Of a DNA stretch of 64,000 bases, positions 23,575 to 37,600 are shown piece after piece. Below the pieces are notes generated by a model. The model saw only the letters and a program-made list of their open reading frames with translations, was not told the DNA's origin and ran no database searches. Position numbers and translations under genes: made by a program. Every line of letters begins with the position of its first letter. The stretch's first letter is position 1. Source of the stretch: Lycorma delicatula (Eukaryota; Arthropoda; Insecta; Hemiptera; Fulgoridae); the NCBI RefSeq assembly GCF_047948215.1, contig NC_134461.1, positions 90,354,245 through 90,418,244 on the forward strand, written 5' to 3'.

Positions 23575-24517
23575 CAAGAGATTCTCTGAAGTAAAGCCCG
23601 CTGGGAAATTTCTCTCCTTAAGGTTGACGAACCTGTGTCGTTCATGGCCACACTAGTAATGTACACACTGCATTGTTGTCTGTAAGTTGTCGCGTTGTAT
23701 TATCTTTGATTACGTGCGAGTAATTTCGTTATAAAATGAATAGGAAAATCGATGTTGCCGCCGAATGTGAAATAGTGGAGTCATACGTTTTTTAAACCAT
23801 CAAAACGTTAAGCTAGCTTAAATTCATAGGCGGTGATAATGTAATGAATGAAATAAACTTCCGAAAACAGTCCAACAAAGGTCAAACCACAACCATTTGG
23901 ACGCAAACTGATGGCCGCAGGACGCAAACTGATTTGGGATCGATTTGGCATATTGCTGATCGATTTCATGTCACGTGGAACGACTATAAATGTAGAAGGC
24001 TACTGCAAATCTCTACGTAAGTTACGGTGCGCCATCAAAATCGGAAACGTGGACGGCTGACCGACGGCGTCGTCCTGCTACACGATAATGCACCTCCACA
24101 TGTTGCGGGTCCGACATGTGATTTACTGAGAACATTTGGATGGGAAATTTACGATCACCCACCTTATAGTTCGGACTTAGCTCCTTCTGATTACCATTTG
24201 TTTAGGAAATTGAAAGAATTTTTGAGCGGTAAGCAATTCGCGGGTGAAGATGAACATAAAAATGCTGTTAATCGGCGGCTAAATGGACTGGTAGCAGAGG
24301 AATACGACGAGGGTATATTGAAGCTGGTATATCGCTACGACAAATGTCTTAATTCATGTGGCGATTATATAGAGAAGTAGTATAAGAGTTTTTACAATTT
24401 TGTAAGAGTCTATATATAATAGAAGTAGCTTAAGAGAAGTAAAAAAATATTTATGAAGTCTTCAGAATAAATGTTTTTACAATGAGACTGTCTTTACTTT
24501 AGAGATAACCCCTCTCG
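23575..24517 (+). mobile_element. Internally deleted DD34D mariner with TA target duplication
   Basis: The 943-bp element lies between TA dinucleotides (23573-23574 and 24518-24519). Its ends are inverted: CAAGAGATTCTCTGAAGTAAAG on the left and, read inwards from the right, CGAGAGGGGTTATCTCTAAAG. It is about 350 bp shorter than a typical mariner because the region from the helix-turn-helix to beyond the first catalytic Asp is missing. Confidence 0.88.
23736..24380 (+). pseudogene. Mariner transposase, deleted and frameshifted
   Basis: The frame starts MNRKIDVAAECEIVESYVF and stops. After a deletion, a second frame carries LLIDFMSRGTTINVEGYC. After a frameshift, the open stretch 24027-24380 holds the C-terminal catalytic part: LLHDNAPPH with the second Asp and SSDLAPSDYHLF with the third. 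Exactly 34 residues separate them, defining DD34D mariners, and the end reads NSCGDYIEK. The first catalytic Asp motif is lost, so it cannot be active. Confidence 0.92.
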
Positions 24518-24519
24518 TA

Positions 24520-26085
24520 AAATACCAGAATCTATTCATCAAGACGACGGAACTAAGATTTAAGTCGTTTAAATTGTTATGAGAGATTTCCCGTTCAGGT
24601 GGCAAACAAATGAATATCCATAGAAAATACTATTTATTTTCTTAATTTCAACTAAAACAACGATTAATTGCATCTTTTGCAGAGCTTGATTTAATCAGCG
24701 ACTCAAAATTTAACTGAACGAAAAATTATGCGGTAAAATAAACACTCGCTCTACTTACCCCTTATTGCTAACTTAGTAATGGAACTATTTGTTTAAATCT
24801 ACACTTAAAACTAGTGTAAAAGTCCAAAAAAAAATTAATAATAAACTAATCACTCAGATCCGGCCCAGCCGTTTTTTTCTTTTTTCAAGTTTTAAGTGAA
24901 CGTTGGTACAAACATATACACGTACAAAATACATGGATATTCTTATTTATAAAAATAATCTTGAATAGTAAAAATACAGAAAGGTAAAGAAATTACTGAT
25001 TACTGGGAGTAATTATTAGACTCAATCCTTCGATAAAGATATAATATTCTTTCAATACTAATAATAATTAACTCGGAAAACACAAGATGTTAGAAATTTA
25101 ACAAAAGATTACTAAAAAGAAACCTGCATTACAACTGACTTAATTACATTATGATAGAATTCTATCAATTTAATTATTATTATTATTATTATGAAAAGAA
25201 ATAGCAATATTATTTTCCTCAGAAGTATCTGTAGGAACATCACAAATATTTTTGTATGGTAACAAAAAGTTGCACATTTTTTCAAATTTGTATGTATTCA
25301 GCGAGTAAAACTGAATACGTACGTAAGGTTTTACTTTCATGAATAAATAAGTTTCAAAAATAAGTTTTACTTTCATGAAGAGTATTATTTGTAGTTTAGT
25401 TATTGGAAGCCGATTTTAATTTAGAACCAGATTCAAAAAGTTCAAATTTAAAAAATATTGACTTTTTTCGCAAAAATTTTGAAATCGGAATTAATTTTTA
25501 AATATTTTTCTTTTAACAAAAATTTTATAATTTTAAGTCGAATCCATCGCCAATCAATATATATATATCAATAATAATAATGAAAATGAAATCATTACTT
25601 TAAAAAAATGCTAATTTATAATTAAATTTCATAATTTTATTAAAATAATCTAAAGAATCTAAAGGCGCATATTACGCCTTTAAGGATCTGAAAACCGGTT
25701 GACTCTGCGTATTACCCAACAATTTGTACTGGTTAAAAGGCGGGTGGTATTTCACATTTTAATTCAATAAATAAATACATCGAAAAAGTTATAATAGCTT
25801 TCAAACAAGAATTTTTTAAGAAGAAGAAGAAAAAGAAACTCGGAATAGTGAAAAAACTTATCCTGTTAACCAGATCAGATGTCTTTTATTGTATTTGATT
25901 CATATTGTTAGTAATGATACAGACATAGTATTCATCATTGTTAAGAGCGATAATGAGAAGCTATTTTGAACTTAATATTATTGAAAAAAAAAATGGTTAT
26001 CTTCCCCGAAGCAGGTCATTTGCACTATCCCCGTCTCCATTATTCTCTATTAGCAACTAAAATTTTATGATCCTTTTAACCTTTC
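24520..26085. other. No gene seen; (ATT)n tract
   Basis: A+T-rich DNA with a short (ATT)n run at about 25170-25192 and an (AT)n at 25557-25568. No coding similarity was recognised. Confidence 0.45.
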
Positions 26086-26089
26086 TTTT

Positions 26090-26870
26090 TTCTGAGGTGG
26101 AGGACCCCATTTACGGGCGCCGAAGCAGTGTCGAACTCGTTAACAGGTTCCGCAAGCTGTTACAAAAAATGCGTATGTATTCCTGCGCATTACCGACTAA
26201 ACCTCCAGCCCTGGCGACCCCACCTCCTGGGAAACCGCTAATTAAAGCATTACTTCAGGAGGGGAGTAAGCGCCCACACACACATTCGGTCTCCACAAGC
26301 AAACGTCATCCATACTAGATCACTACACACACACACACACACTAAACCACAAATACCTAAAGAGAAAAACATTCAGAAAAAATAGAACACCTAACAGGCA
26401 CTAAGACGTACCACACACATTTATACATTCATACAATCAAGCCAACACAAGACAAGCGCGCAACAATCAAGAAGACATGGCCACAAGACATAACTTATCC
26501 ACCTAAGTACACTCAAAATTTAATTAAATTTCCACATCTCATCAGAGTACACAAAACATACACCTACCAACTAACACACAAACACACACCCAACTCAACT
26601 ACTTAACAACTTATCACTTACCCACACGACCGTCACGTCATCCATAATCATTAAAAACGTGAGCAACGCCCTCAGGCACCGGGAGCGGAGTGTCCACGGC
26701 CTCACCGTACCAAAGCGACCCCCCTCATGATCGAGAGGGCCCCCAAGACATTCAACAGACCTGTCCAACCCGGCACCCTCCGACGCCTCATTCCCTTACA
26801 GGCCGCGCTAATGCTCGCCGTCTCCTACGAGTTTTTTCTGTTTTACTAAGTTCTTCTAAAACTTTTCAAT
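26090..26870. other. C/A-rich strand-asymmetric block of unknown origin
   Basis: The plus strand here is strongly rich in C and A and poor in G and T compared with its surroundings. It contains CACACACACA runs (26324-26342) and a G+C-rich segment at 26655-26830. Two open frames of 83 (26067-26318) and 60 residues (26690-26872) are rich in Pro, Ser, Thr and Arg, with no domain I recognise. Strong strand bias of this kind is common in retroelement leaders and ORF1 regions, so an untranslated or ORF1 part of a LINE is one possibility. No reverse transcriptase is adjacent. Confidence 0.45.
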
Positions 26871-28785
26871 AATAATTTGCAAAAATAATCCGCTGCTTCA
26901 CACCCTGAAGCATTATCTGCAATTTCTTTTTACATGGTCTATAATTTCTATTCTAGTAGCCTCTTTTTACTTTGCCGGCGAATATAGCTTGAAAAACCTT
27001 ATTATTAAAGCGGAAAGTATGATGATCATGTCAAAAAAGAGGTATCAGGTTTTTTCACATCTTTACATTTAAGGGTACAACTAGTTCATCTAGATCAAAA
27101 AAACATATGTATATATGTATCGATGTATACACCCATGTACATGCGTAAATACATACATACGTATGTGTGTCACACTGCTTTTTGGCCTTTCATCTCAGGA
27201 TTGACCAAATCTATCTCCTTCAAATTTGACTCAAATATTTCTATATGTGGGGTATCGATTTTTAATAATAAATCATATCAATATCAATTAAATCATCATA
27301 TCAATTTTTCAAAATTAGGGTGGGGATATCGCGGAAAAAACTATTTCAATTTTTCAAAGGCATTTAGAGAAAGTTTTATTAAAATAAAGAAAGACATGAG
27401 CCTTTATTAAAACAAATGCGTTACCTAAAATTCATATGTAAGTAATCAAAATAATTTTTAAACAATTTTTCTTCTTTCCTGATATGTTACAGCCTCTCTG
27501 GCTTTTCTACTCTGATTAATCGACTATTCCCGTTAATTCTCTGCGATACTTACCCATTTTTCACTCTGTTTTGTCTATTTTATATTATTTAATCGCTTCC
27601 TTGCCCAGATTTCATATTTTTACATATTTTATTTTTCCCTTTTATTCAGACTTCATGTCATACAGAAATATACTCGAAACATAACACTGCATAAGACACT
27701 TCTTCAACTCTTTAACTTCACCTTGCTACATAACAGTTCTTTCTTTCTCTGTTAAATACTTCCTCAGCCACTGCTATTTTTTTTTTTTTTTTGCTTTTTC
27801 GTTTCCATTTTTACAATATTTTAATAATTTGATAGTTATGTATATGTGTTGTTTAACTTTTTAATCCTTCTTTCTTTTGAACACACATAAATTGGCTTCT
27901 TTTCTCCTATTCTTATTACTTTGCATTCCTTAACGTTCATTAAATATTCTGTCATGGTGTCCTATAACGTTGAAATTATTACATTCTGAATATCCTGCGA
28001 TTCATCTCTTCAGATTAACCACATCATTTGCTAACCTTATATTATTTGTTCTTCTTATTCTTCTTACATTAATTCCTTTATCTTTGTTCAGTATTTTTTA
28101 CATTATTTTCAGCATACATATTAAATAAGGTCGGTGATGGATATCAACCTTGCCTTACTCTTCTTCCTAGGTCAAATTATTCAGTTTGTTCATCCTTTAT
28201 TTTCATAGCCTTTTCTCATTCAGACACAATTTTTCTTTCATTTTTAAAAAAAAAAAATATTTATGAAGAAAAATCTTTTCTCTATAAAGAAAATATTCGA
28301 ATATAAAAATTTTCAATTACAGAACCATCACACTTACAATCAATTTAGGAGAAGAAATGGAAAAAATAGAACACATTAATTTATATACATTACATTGTAT
28401 TATCAAAACAATTATCAGCGTAAATAATTATTCTGATGGACAGGAGTATATATATTATTTCTTAAGTTATTTTAAGAAAAAGATAAGCTAAAATGTCAAA
28501 TGAAAAATAACAGCAGATAAAGAGGTTATCCGTTTAATTTTAGGCTATAATAGCTATGAAATTGTGGAACATACTTATAGATAGGAATATGAAAAAAAAC
28601 GCGTTTCGTGCGTAAGCGTAAGTATATTCTTTTTTTTTTTTAAAGCAAATCGTGAAGATAAGAACTAGGAAATTAGACGACACGTTTAAAGTTCATTTTT
28701 TAAACTGACGACCAAACAATAGCAAACAATGGGAATGACAGATTATCCCCTGAATAAATTTAAATATAACATAATAACAAAACCG
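26871..28785. other. No gene seen
   Basis: A pyrimidine-rich, A+T-rich stretch. Around 27090-27200 are repeated ACATACATACGTATGT-like tetranucleotides that also occur near 48045, suggesting a shared repeat. Nothing coding was recognised. Confidence 0.4.
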
Positions 28786-28790
28786 GCTTC

Positions 28791-28855
<65 letters not shown>

Positions 28856-28863
28856 TAATAATA
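28786..28863. repeat. (AAT)n microsatellite
   Basis: About 25 AAT units with one interruption near the right end. The isoleucine-run open frame across it is an artefact. Confidence 0.97.
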
Positions 28864-30439
28864 CTTTTTGATTCTTCTTTAAATTTCGACTTTTAAAAAT
28901 TGATGCTAAATTAAAATCTACTTTTACCAACTTGGACCCCTGATTCAAAGTTTGATAGTCTATGTTTTTAAATTTGTAGCCGAATTTAAAAACACTGAAA
29001 AAATGTTAAAAAAGTATTAACATTATTTTTATCTTTCCGGTTATAGCGAAATACGCTATAATGGAAACTATATACAGATCGGTAAAAAAATTGGTTTTTT
29101 AAGTTTTGCGCCTTAAGGAGACAAAAAAATAAATCTTTTAACAAAAAAGATTTAAATAAATTGTAAATCCGTGAAAAAAGAACTTCATTCCAATGCTCCC
29201 AAGACAGAAAATGTATTTTTTCAAAGGGACATTTGTATGTATGTTACAAACGTCCGGCTTAGCCGGGGAAAATAAAAAAAATCCAATTTTTTAAGTTTAT
29301 TTTATTTGCCTTTTTTGTTTTATCTTTATTTATATGGATAAACCTATAAAAAAAAAAGTCGTCTGTATGAAAATTAGCCATTCGCAAGAAACGACCGCTG
29401 TACCGGCATCCTGATAAAAGAAGAAAAAAGTAAAAGTGCGTCGAAATGATGTAAAGAAATGGCTACATATTCCAAGGGTTTCTGGAATGTCTATAATTGA
29501 AATACGTATTACTATTTTATTCCAAGATCTCCAAATTATTTTCTACAGTTTTTCCGCAAAAATACTTGGAATATCGGCTGTACATTATTACAATATAACA
29601 ATTTGATACTAACTGACGACGACGAAGACGGAAAAACACAAAACCAACTTCAAACCGTCTACGCTGAATACAGGAATAGGGATATGGAATCGGAATAAAG
29701 AATAGAAGTACACTTCTGCAAGAATGTAAGTAAAAAATTTAAAAAGAAATGAAAATAAAAGAACTGATATAATCGGATACGTGATGAGAGATGGAAAGGA
29801 AAAATTAAGGTTAAGAACGATGACAGGTCTAAAGATCAACTGCGACTGGTGGTGGTCTATCTGTACAAATCTAAGGACAGTCTTTTCAGCTACAAACTAG
29901 ACTTCTAGTACCGAGCGCTTAACCCTGAATTTACGAAGAATTAAAATAATATTAAATTAATAAAATAAACCTATTAAATTAATAATAAGTTCAACATTAA
30001 AATGATATGATTTGATAATCATTATGATATGATTCACTTAAATTGATTGAAATTCACTGTTTACGAAATAATGGAGAGTATTGATTTATATCACATGTTT
30101 TTTTTTTTTCATTTTAATTAGTAGATATTTTACGTAGCGTACGTCATGAATGAAAGTATAAAATGATTAATTATAGAACGATTAATTAATTATTTAAATG
30201 TATTTTTTTTTTGTAATTTTTCTAATTTAATTATAAATGATAGCAGTAAAAATATCATTATTCTGATTTTTTTTAATTTCGCAATTATTTATCAATTTAA
30301 TAAAAACAGTCAATATTACCGTAAAAATTTCTACTTTAGTTTCTTCTATAGATTTAAATCCAAATAGGTCCAATGTCTTATCATTATCATTGTTTTCATT
30401 ATCACAGAACGAATTTTCGTACCCACTATCCACATTTAT
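28864..30439. other. No gene seen
   Basis: A+T-rich DNA. A patch at 29225-29270 (ACGTCCGGCTTAGCCGGGG) contains a short palindrome GGCTTAGCC and may be part of a repeat. No coding stretch was recognised. Confidence 0.4.
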
Positions 30440-31560
30440 TACGAATGATTCAACCGCTCTTTGATGGTTCCATAATGTTCCTCAATTTTCTTAGTATATG
30501 AAAATATTCTTCACTTTTCTGCCAAACCAACTTAAAAAATGTCTTTCGAACAGTTCCATTACACAGATTAAAAAACATGTAGTGTGATGCTACCAAATTT
30601 GTTTTTTTTTTTTTAAGTCTGCCCAAATCAATTTTATATCGATGTAATTCCGAATGTAATATAATTACGTTTGATCGAAGTAATTTCGGAATACGAAGAA
30701 GTGTGTTTTTCTTTTCGGGCAAGAATGTCATAACTATGTAGCGGTATCTTTATCGTCGGATAGTTACAAATAATACGATTTTGAAAGTATCGGTCCTTTT
30801 ACGAAATATGATTTGTCAGGCTACTTGAACACTGTGGTACGAGACATTACTTACCACGAAAACACTCTTTTTTTGGTAAATTTGATATTAATTTCTCTGG
30901 ATAAATTTTGGAAATTCATATTTTTATGGCAATCACCTGTCATCGTTGTACATTTTCACACAGCTAAGCAGCCAGGAATGAACTTTATTTCCACATCGGC
31001 GTGTACTATTATTGCTCCGATACCTTTTGAATAGGAAACTTTCAAATCTTGATCATTTTCTTTTGTTCGATTCTAGCCTTTGCTACGAATGTGACTTGAA
31101 TGAACACAAATTTCGTTCATGTACACCATCGGGCGAACCTCTTACCTAAATTTTTTCACTACGAAAAAACTAAACCTTTATATTCTATATTGTGTTTTTC
31201 CACTAATATAGAACAGTTTGATATCATTCTTTTCTACGTAAAACCAATCAGTAGTAAGACTTTTCATAAACTGTCCCTGTCTCCATGAAAAACCACCTTT
31301 TTTTAAGTTTTCACAAGTTACCTTAAAGTTGGAAAACAACGACCTATTATAAAAAAATCTTTACACTATCATTCCAATAGCCCTTTATCGAAACTATCAA
31401 GACTGGAAAGTTTTTTGGCATTTTTAATTTTTTACGCGTTTAAACGAAAGACGTATTCCCTTTGTTCTTTCCTTCGGATTAAACACCTTTTAATATTCTC
31501 ATGGATATCTTAATCGTGTTTGATACAAGTTCAAGAATATTGTTGGGTTTGATCAGGAAT
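30440..31560 (-). other. Possible decayed coding DNA, unidentified
   Basis: The minus strand shows several short frames with protein-like composition, for example LVASHYMFFNLCNGTVRKTF near 30530-30590 and FFKLVWQKSEEYFHILRKLR. The plus strand is also open in places, so the signal is ambiguous. I cannot place it in a family. An old transposase or retroelement fragment is the likeliest explanation. Confidence 0.2.
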
Positions 31561-32029
31561 ATCCAATTACGTACTTCCCCGCAAAAATAATATTTTTAAA
31601 ATTACTTTAGTAATTATCTTACAGTATTGATTTAATTATTATAATTAAAAGAGAGAATCGGCAATGGAGTACAAAAAAAAAACAACGCAGTTAATTTACT
31701 TGTAAATTTATTCACTCGAAACTATCCGAAGTGTTAAACTAAATACAAGATATGAAATCACTTCTACATTTAAAACATGAAAAATTCGAAAACATTAGCG
31801 GAAAATGTAAATAACGTTTTAAAAAGAAACACTTTCCGACAACATTATTCTCAAACGAGCAACAAACGATCCAAAAATAAACAAGAGATAATGACCACTT
31901 ATAATGGGTGAGGAACCAAAGTGCAGAGTTTCTCTGTTCTAGTTCTGCAGAGGCCTCCGTTTAGTAAGCTCTATAAAAAGATGTTACGGAAAAACAAATA
32001 GTTAAAAACCGAAGATTAGAAAGTGAAAA
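31561..32029. other. No gene seen
   Basis: A+T-rich DNA left of repeat copy B. Nothing recognised. Confidence 0.4.
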
Positions 32030-32830
32030 TAAATTTAAAAAAAAATCCCTTCGACATACCGGAAAGCGGAGGTAGATTTCACCGCTGCTAAGTAGGGGAT
32101 AGAAAAAATTTCCACATTAAAATTAAGAAAAACTTCAAATTTACTCAATACCACAATGGTTGCATGTGAAAAAAAGTTTCACATGTTTAGCATACGACAA
32201 GCCCTATCTTCTTACAATTTCAGCAACATCTTGTCATCCTTTGCCGTAAGGGTTGATCATTTCTAAAACTTTTACAGATAAAATTTTTAGGTAATATTTA
32301 GAGGACTAACGACCATTTTAAACCGATTCGATACTGTGCCTATTAAGGGAAGTATGATTCTTTTTTGTCTTCGAAACCCCATTTATTCGACCCCCTGGAG
32401 CAATTGTTGGTGATATCTAAAAACTTTACTTTTAGTAAGTTTTAGGCCCTTATCCATAGAATAGAAGGAACTGTAAACGAATTCGATATTTTACTTCATA
32501 AGAAATTTATAGCGATATTTGGGTTTTTTCGAAAAAGCCCCCATTTCCACCCCCATGCTCCGATTTTGGCCGTTAACGAACTCGACCGAGATTTTTGGAC
32601 GAGTTATTTTTAAGAAACATTTGAAACTGATTAGCGCAAAATTACGGCAGTTATCGTGTCCACAAGAAAGTAAGTTACCGCGTGTATCAAGAAAGATACA
32701 GGCGCGCGTGTATTTAAACTTTTGAGATGACTATGGTTTTGGGGGTCTGGGGGATGTGAAACCCGAAGATATGTCAAAATTTTCCGGAAGTCGAATCATG
32801 GTACACACTATAATAGGTAGCTTTCTTATG
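32030..32830 (+). repeat. Unclassified ~0.8-kb interspersed repeat, copy B
   Basis: Second copy of the repeat at 40-850, same orientation, at roughly 80-85% identity by eye. Both have the GAAACCCCATTT, TTAGGTAATRTTTAGAGGAC and TTACGGCAGTTATCSTGTCC blocks. This copy begins and ends at nearly the same points as copy A, so these are probably the true family limits. No long terminal repeats or inverted ends were seen. Confidence 0.85.
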
Positions 32831-34384
32831 AAATCTACCTAAAAATAACAATGATTAAAAAAACAATAATGGTAAAAAACAAAAACAGATGTTATGTAGA
32901 AAGATGGGAGTTTTAAACCAAGTACACATACCAGCAAACCAAGAGCAACCAACAGATTAGTTGGTTATACATGAATAGAAGATTAGGTCACAAAGAGACC
33001 CAACGTATTTGTTGGTCGTTGTTCAAGTTCGCTGTCCAGGTGATATAAATGTCAATCAAAGAAAATAATATTTGTTGGGTGGCATAGAAAAGTGTGTCCA
33101 TCAGTTCATGTTGGGTTCCAATCCTGTGATAATTTCGTCCATCCTTGGTGAACCTTCTTCAATAAGTACTGTATTTTTGCTATTTTTTGTTAGCGTATTT
33201 TTCATGGAGTGATATAATGTCGACTCTTCAGCATTTATTAAATTAATAAAGAGAAAGAACTGTTGATGAATCCGGCACACAATGAGTAGAAAAGTAAAGT
33301 GAAGAAAAGTGACAACTATAATTAATTGTTAGACTGTGATTCAAATGGTGAAGAAGAAAATGGAGTATTATTAACTTCGTTTCTAATTAAAAAACAAAAA
33401 GAGGACTGTAAAATGAGATCCAAGGCTGACAAAATACACAAAATTCCCTGGTCTGCTATTAAAAACAATTTCTCCACAATTGGAAAATAAATCAAAACAC
33501 AGTAAATGCAGAGTTAAGTGTACAACCATTAAATTCATCTATTTAATAAAATAAACAATGAAATAAGAAATCTAACCTAGTGCAATACAAAGATTCTTAC
33601 CAACTTTGACATATTTTCATTGAAATCAATTTATAACAAAAATGAAAAACAATTAAAATTGTAGCTCAACCTACTAAAACTTAGTTTTCATCAAACTAAA
33701 TATCAAAAATACCAAAAAAAAAAGAAAGATACTAAACTCTTTGAATGATTATGAAAACCACACTACCCCAATACAATCTTTTTCAAAACCTTCCCAGGAA
33801 AATGAAATATATTGTTCTTACTCTTTCCTCAATTTAATGGTACAATTTTCATGTTTCACAAACATGAAAAGACAGATGGTGACCACCATCTGATCAAACG
33901 GGATTTCCTATGTCGGTTGACCTTGGTCTTGTGTATGTGTATTGCCTTTAGAAATCATTACATTTGAAGAGTAATTCCCTAAAGATGTAAATCATGGAAC
34001 CTTAGGAAAAAGAGGAAAAGAAAGTTGGAGGTGGTTGAAATGTGGGTAGGGAGGAGATTGAAGAAGATTAAATGGATAGACAAAGTGAAAAATAAATAAG
34101 TAATGCAAAGTGTGAATGAAAAACAAGGCTAAATCGGAACAATTCCCATTCAGGTTTCTTTTCAGGAGTACCTAATTTCTCTTCACCTTTAAATGATAAT
34201 ATAACAACAAATTGTGTCAGAACTAGATACATTAGAAACTTTAATAATGATACTAATTTTAAGAACAATTAACAATTAAGTTGATATAAGAATTTTTTTT
34301 TTGTATGAAAATACAATGTAGCTATGAAATAAAGTAAAAAAGAGTAGAGGAGAAATAATGAATAAATAAATTAATTAAAAAAAT
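32831..34384. other. No secure gene
   Basis: A+T-rich DNA with moderate G+C patches (32900-33030, 33860-33940). A minus-strand frame at 34068-34268 contains GEEKLGTPEKKPEWELF directly after an acceptor-like TTTAAAG. No donor or family match supports an exon. Confidence 0.3.
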
Positions 34385-34600
34385 TCAATACAGGAAAGCT
34401 GGCTGATTGAGATATCTTGTGAAGAGAAGAATTGATTAAAACAGAGCTAAAAAAGTTAGTGGAGGCAAAAAAGCCAGAAAAGAATAAAAATTATAGATGA
34501 TCTAAAAGAAAATGGTTGGTATCAAGATATCAAAACTTTAGCACAGAATGGAAACAGACACATAGCAAAGAACTCGCCTTTTGGAAGATAATTATGTGAT
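34385..34600 (+). mobile_element. Possible LINE C-terminal remnant
   Basis: Across frame changes the plus strand reads KLADW, then IIDDLKENGWYQDIKTLAQN followed by GNRH. This resembles the end of some LINE polyproteins, where a basic GKR/GRPR stretch is followed by DDL and a short acidic-basic tail. The match is brief and from memory. No reverse transcriptase lies upstream. Confidence 0.35.
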
Positions 34601-37600
34601 CATGATGTGACTTTAATTTCATTTTAAAAACGGATTACTTAAATTACATGGAAAATACTTGCAATGAGATCACCAGAGTAACAAAATAAAAATAAACCAT
34701 CAAAATAAATCTATTTGTTTGAAAATGGTACTTGCACATGCATAAACAATATCGATACTTAGTGCTCGCAAAATATGGAAACCAGTGAATACCTTTTAAC
34801 TGCAAAATATAGAAAAATGAAATTTAGCTAATGCTGTTAGCTTAAAACATCTACTTTTTAGTATGAGACTACCACATTTCAAGAACCCAGGAGGAGAAAC
34901 TAACAATTTTTGTTAAATAATTACACATTTTAACTTTGTTAAAACTGGGTGTGATACATAACTAATCAGCCAGATAGCCAATCGACATCAGTTTCATGAG
35001 TTTTGGACCATTGGATTTTATCTATGCAAAATGAAAGAATAAAATAATTGAAGTATTACATACTATTGGTTTCCAAAAATTTTTATGCAATAATAATTTA
35101 ATTTAGATTTTATTACATCAGAATGAATGAGAAAGTGAAGAATGAATGCAGATGGGTTGAGTGAGGTTAGATCACATCACTATAGAGAGAAACATAGATT
35201 TCTGTCAAATATTACTTGTCTTTTAACAGTTACAACTTTTTTACCTCTTTATAACTTTTTCTATTAGAAAGTCCCTAAGAATAAATACTGTTTTAATTAC
35301 AGTTTTAAAATATTTACTTAGCTTGTTACGTGAAGTGTAACCTCGAGTATTGATGAGTTTTAGCATTTACATTAATCTAGCTGTCTAACATCATTACCTG
35401 ATTTACATTACAGCACACTTAATCTCACTTTTTCAGTTACTTTTATTTATTTTATATAGCTTCCCTTATAAGTGCTCAGTTTTAAAAAACTTTAGAATTG
35501 ATCTAGTGTCATTCAATATCCATTCTAATATTAAAATTTTGGAATTACCTCAGACTGAAGAGGATAATGTATAATTCTTTCAAAATCAATGCTTTGTAAC
35601 GACTGAGAAAATCTATTAAAATGGTCATCTAATAAATATATTCCATTGGTCGTATTGTGTAATATAGCAACAAACACGGTTAAAGTTTGAAAATGTGCTA
35701 GTAACTAGTGAGATTCCTGAATGTCATATATCAACACTGTTCGCTCTATAAGTGGGAACATAAAAATTGTTTATGAATTGTGAAATCAATATATAATGTT
35801 TATGAATGACGCTGCACATAGTTAAAAACTGGACTTATCACAAGAAGTATGTGCCGAAAATAGATGAAGAATTCCACAACTATCAGTGAAAAATAGCTAA
35901 TAAAAGTAAAACTGTAGATGATTTTTCAAAGAGAAAACCTAAACTTGTCATGTTTAATTGAAAAAATTAACACAGAGCTATTTATCATAAATCTTGATTT
36001 TTCATCAAGGTATTGTAACGTTATTGTATTGTAACGTATTGTATCGTAATCTGTCACTTTTGGAAGAAATTAAAAAAAAAACAAGAGAAAGAAGGTACAA
36101 CCTCTGTGTCTGAATCATGATGAGGACACCAGAAAATGGATCAAAATGGGAAAAGTTTTTCATCATTCAAGATTAACCATCAGTACAATTTTGGGGATTC
36201 AAATGATGAATCCTTAAGATAAAGTGGTCATACATGATGTTAGATTTTACTTAAGGTGAAAGCAGATGGAAGATTTGAACAGGTAAAGATTATATAAATT
36301 TCTTTCTTTGAGAATAAAAAAAATACATTTTTTAAAAATTTACATCCAATAATAATAATAACTACTTTTGATTGCATTAACTGAACACCAAAAATATAAT
36401 AATAAAATACCTCTCACCACGTGAAAATAAAACCCACAACACTTTTAACCTGTGTAATATAATCACTCAATAATTAAGTTTATTTTTTTTTTATCAGACT
36501 ACATCATTATTTGGATAATATGTGTTCTTATAATTTTAGAATGGTTGTAACAATTTTCATAAATATTATCATCAAATATTGGCAATAAACCAGTTTTCCA
36601 AAGTAGAACACCAAAATTATTTGAAAATCACTAGGTTTGGAATAAGGTAAAAGTATTTACTATGTAACTTAACAACAATATTTCTACTTAATAAATAATA
36701 TTTGGTAAGGATAAAGATTACTTATTTTTCTACATAATTCTCCCCTAATTCCGCTTAGTTTTTCTCGTAACAAGCTTTTTGTTCACGTAGACAATTTTTT
36801 ATTTCATACCAAACTAATTTTACAGTATGTAAGTGCCCTCTTTATATGATATAAATTTGTATTCTCCCATCTATCCCTTGAATGGGTCAAAAAAGTGAAT
36901 ATCACTTAAAACAGGTCATGATTATATGGCAGACAATCAAACAAGTTATAAGAACACATTAAAGTTAAAAGGATACTTAATAGTCTGTATGAGATTAAAT
37001 ATTACCCTGAACATAAGATCACTCTGAATGTTTACTTTATTTGTTCCAATCATTAATTAAACAGCAGAAATATAAATTTTGAAATTTTTTTTGTTAGAAA
37101 TGATGGATATTTTCATATTAAACTATGTGCATTATGACCTGTGTACAATGATGCACTTGCAAATCAGTTACAATTTGTTTGAAATGAATGTTTGTTAATT
37201 AAATATGCAGATCTCTAACCATATTTAATTCATACAGAATTTTTAATCGTTGATTATCATGAATTAATCACTCAACATCTTACAATCTTGATCTTAGTCA
37301 AAAGTAACACCTATCTGAGAGCTATCCTGAAGAGAGGAATCTGACAATTTAAAAATGAACAAGCACTAGATCCTGCTTTGATTATCAACATATATGTTGG
37401 TAATCTTTTCTAAGAATAATCTCTGTAGTTTCACAATCTTACAATAAATAAAATAATTGTATCTTCTCACATTTCTTCATTGAAATAGATTGAAATGGTG
37501 AGCAATTATTACAAATTAACAGACAGCTGAATAATGAACTACTTCTTTGAGCAAGTACAGACTGTTTGATAATCAGCATTAAAAAAGAATTTACTGTTTC

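Noticed and set aside
26324..26342. CRISPR-like or tandem array in the CA-rich block
   Set aside because: It is a plain (CA)n run with no repeat-spacer structure.
28760..28948. Poly-isoleucine open frame
   Set aside because: It is the translation of an (AAT)n microsatellite.
34068..34268. Minus-strand frame with GEEKLGTPEKK after an acceptor-like site
   Set aside because: The GTPEK string recalls MYST acetyltransferases, but the following residues do not fit and no donor was found.
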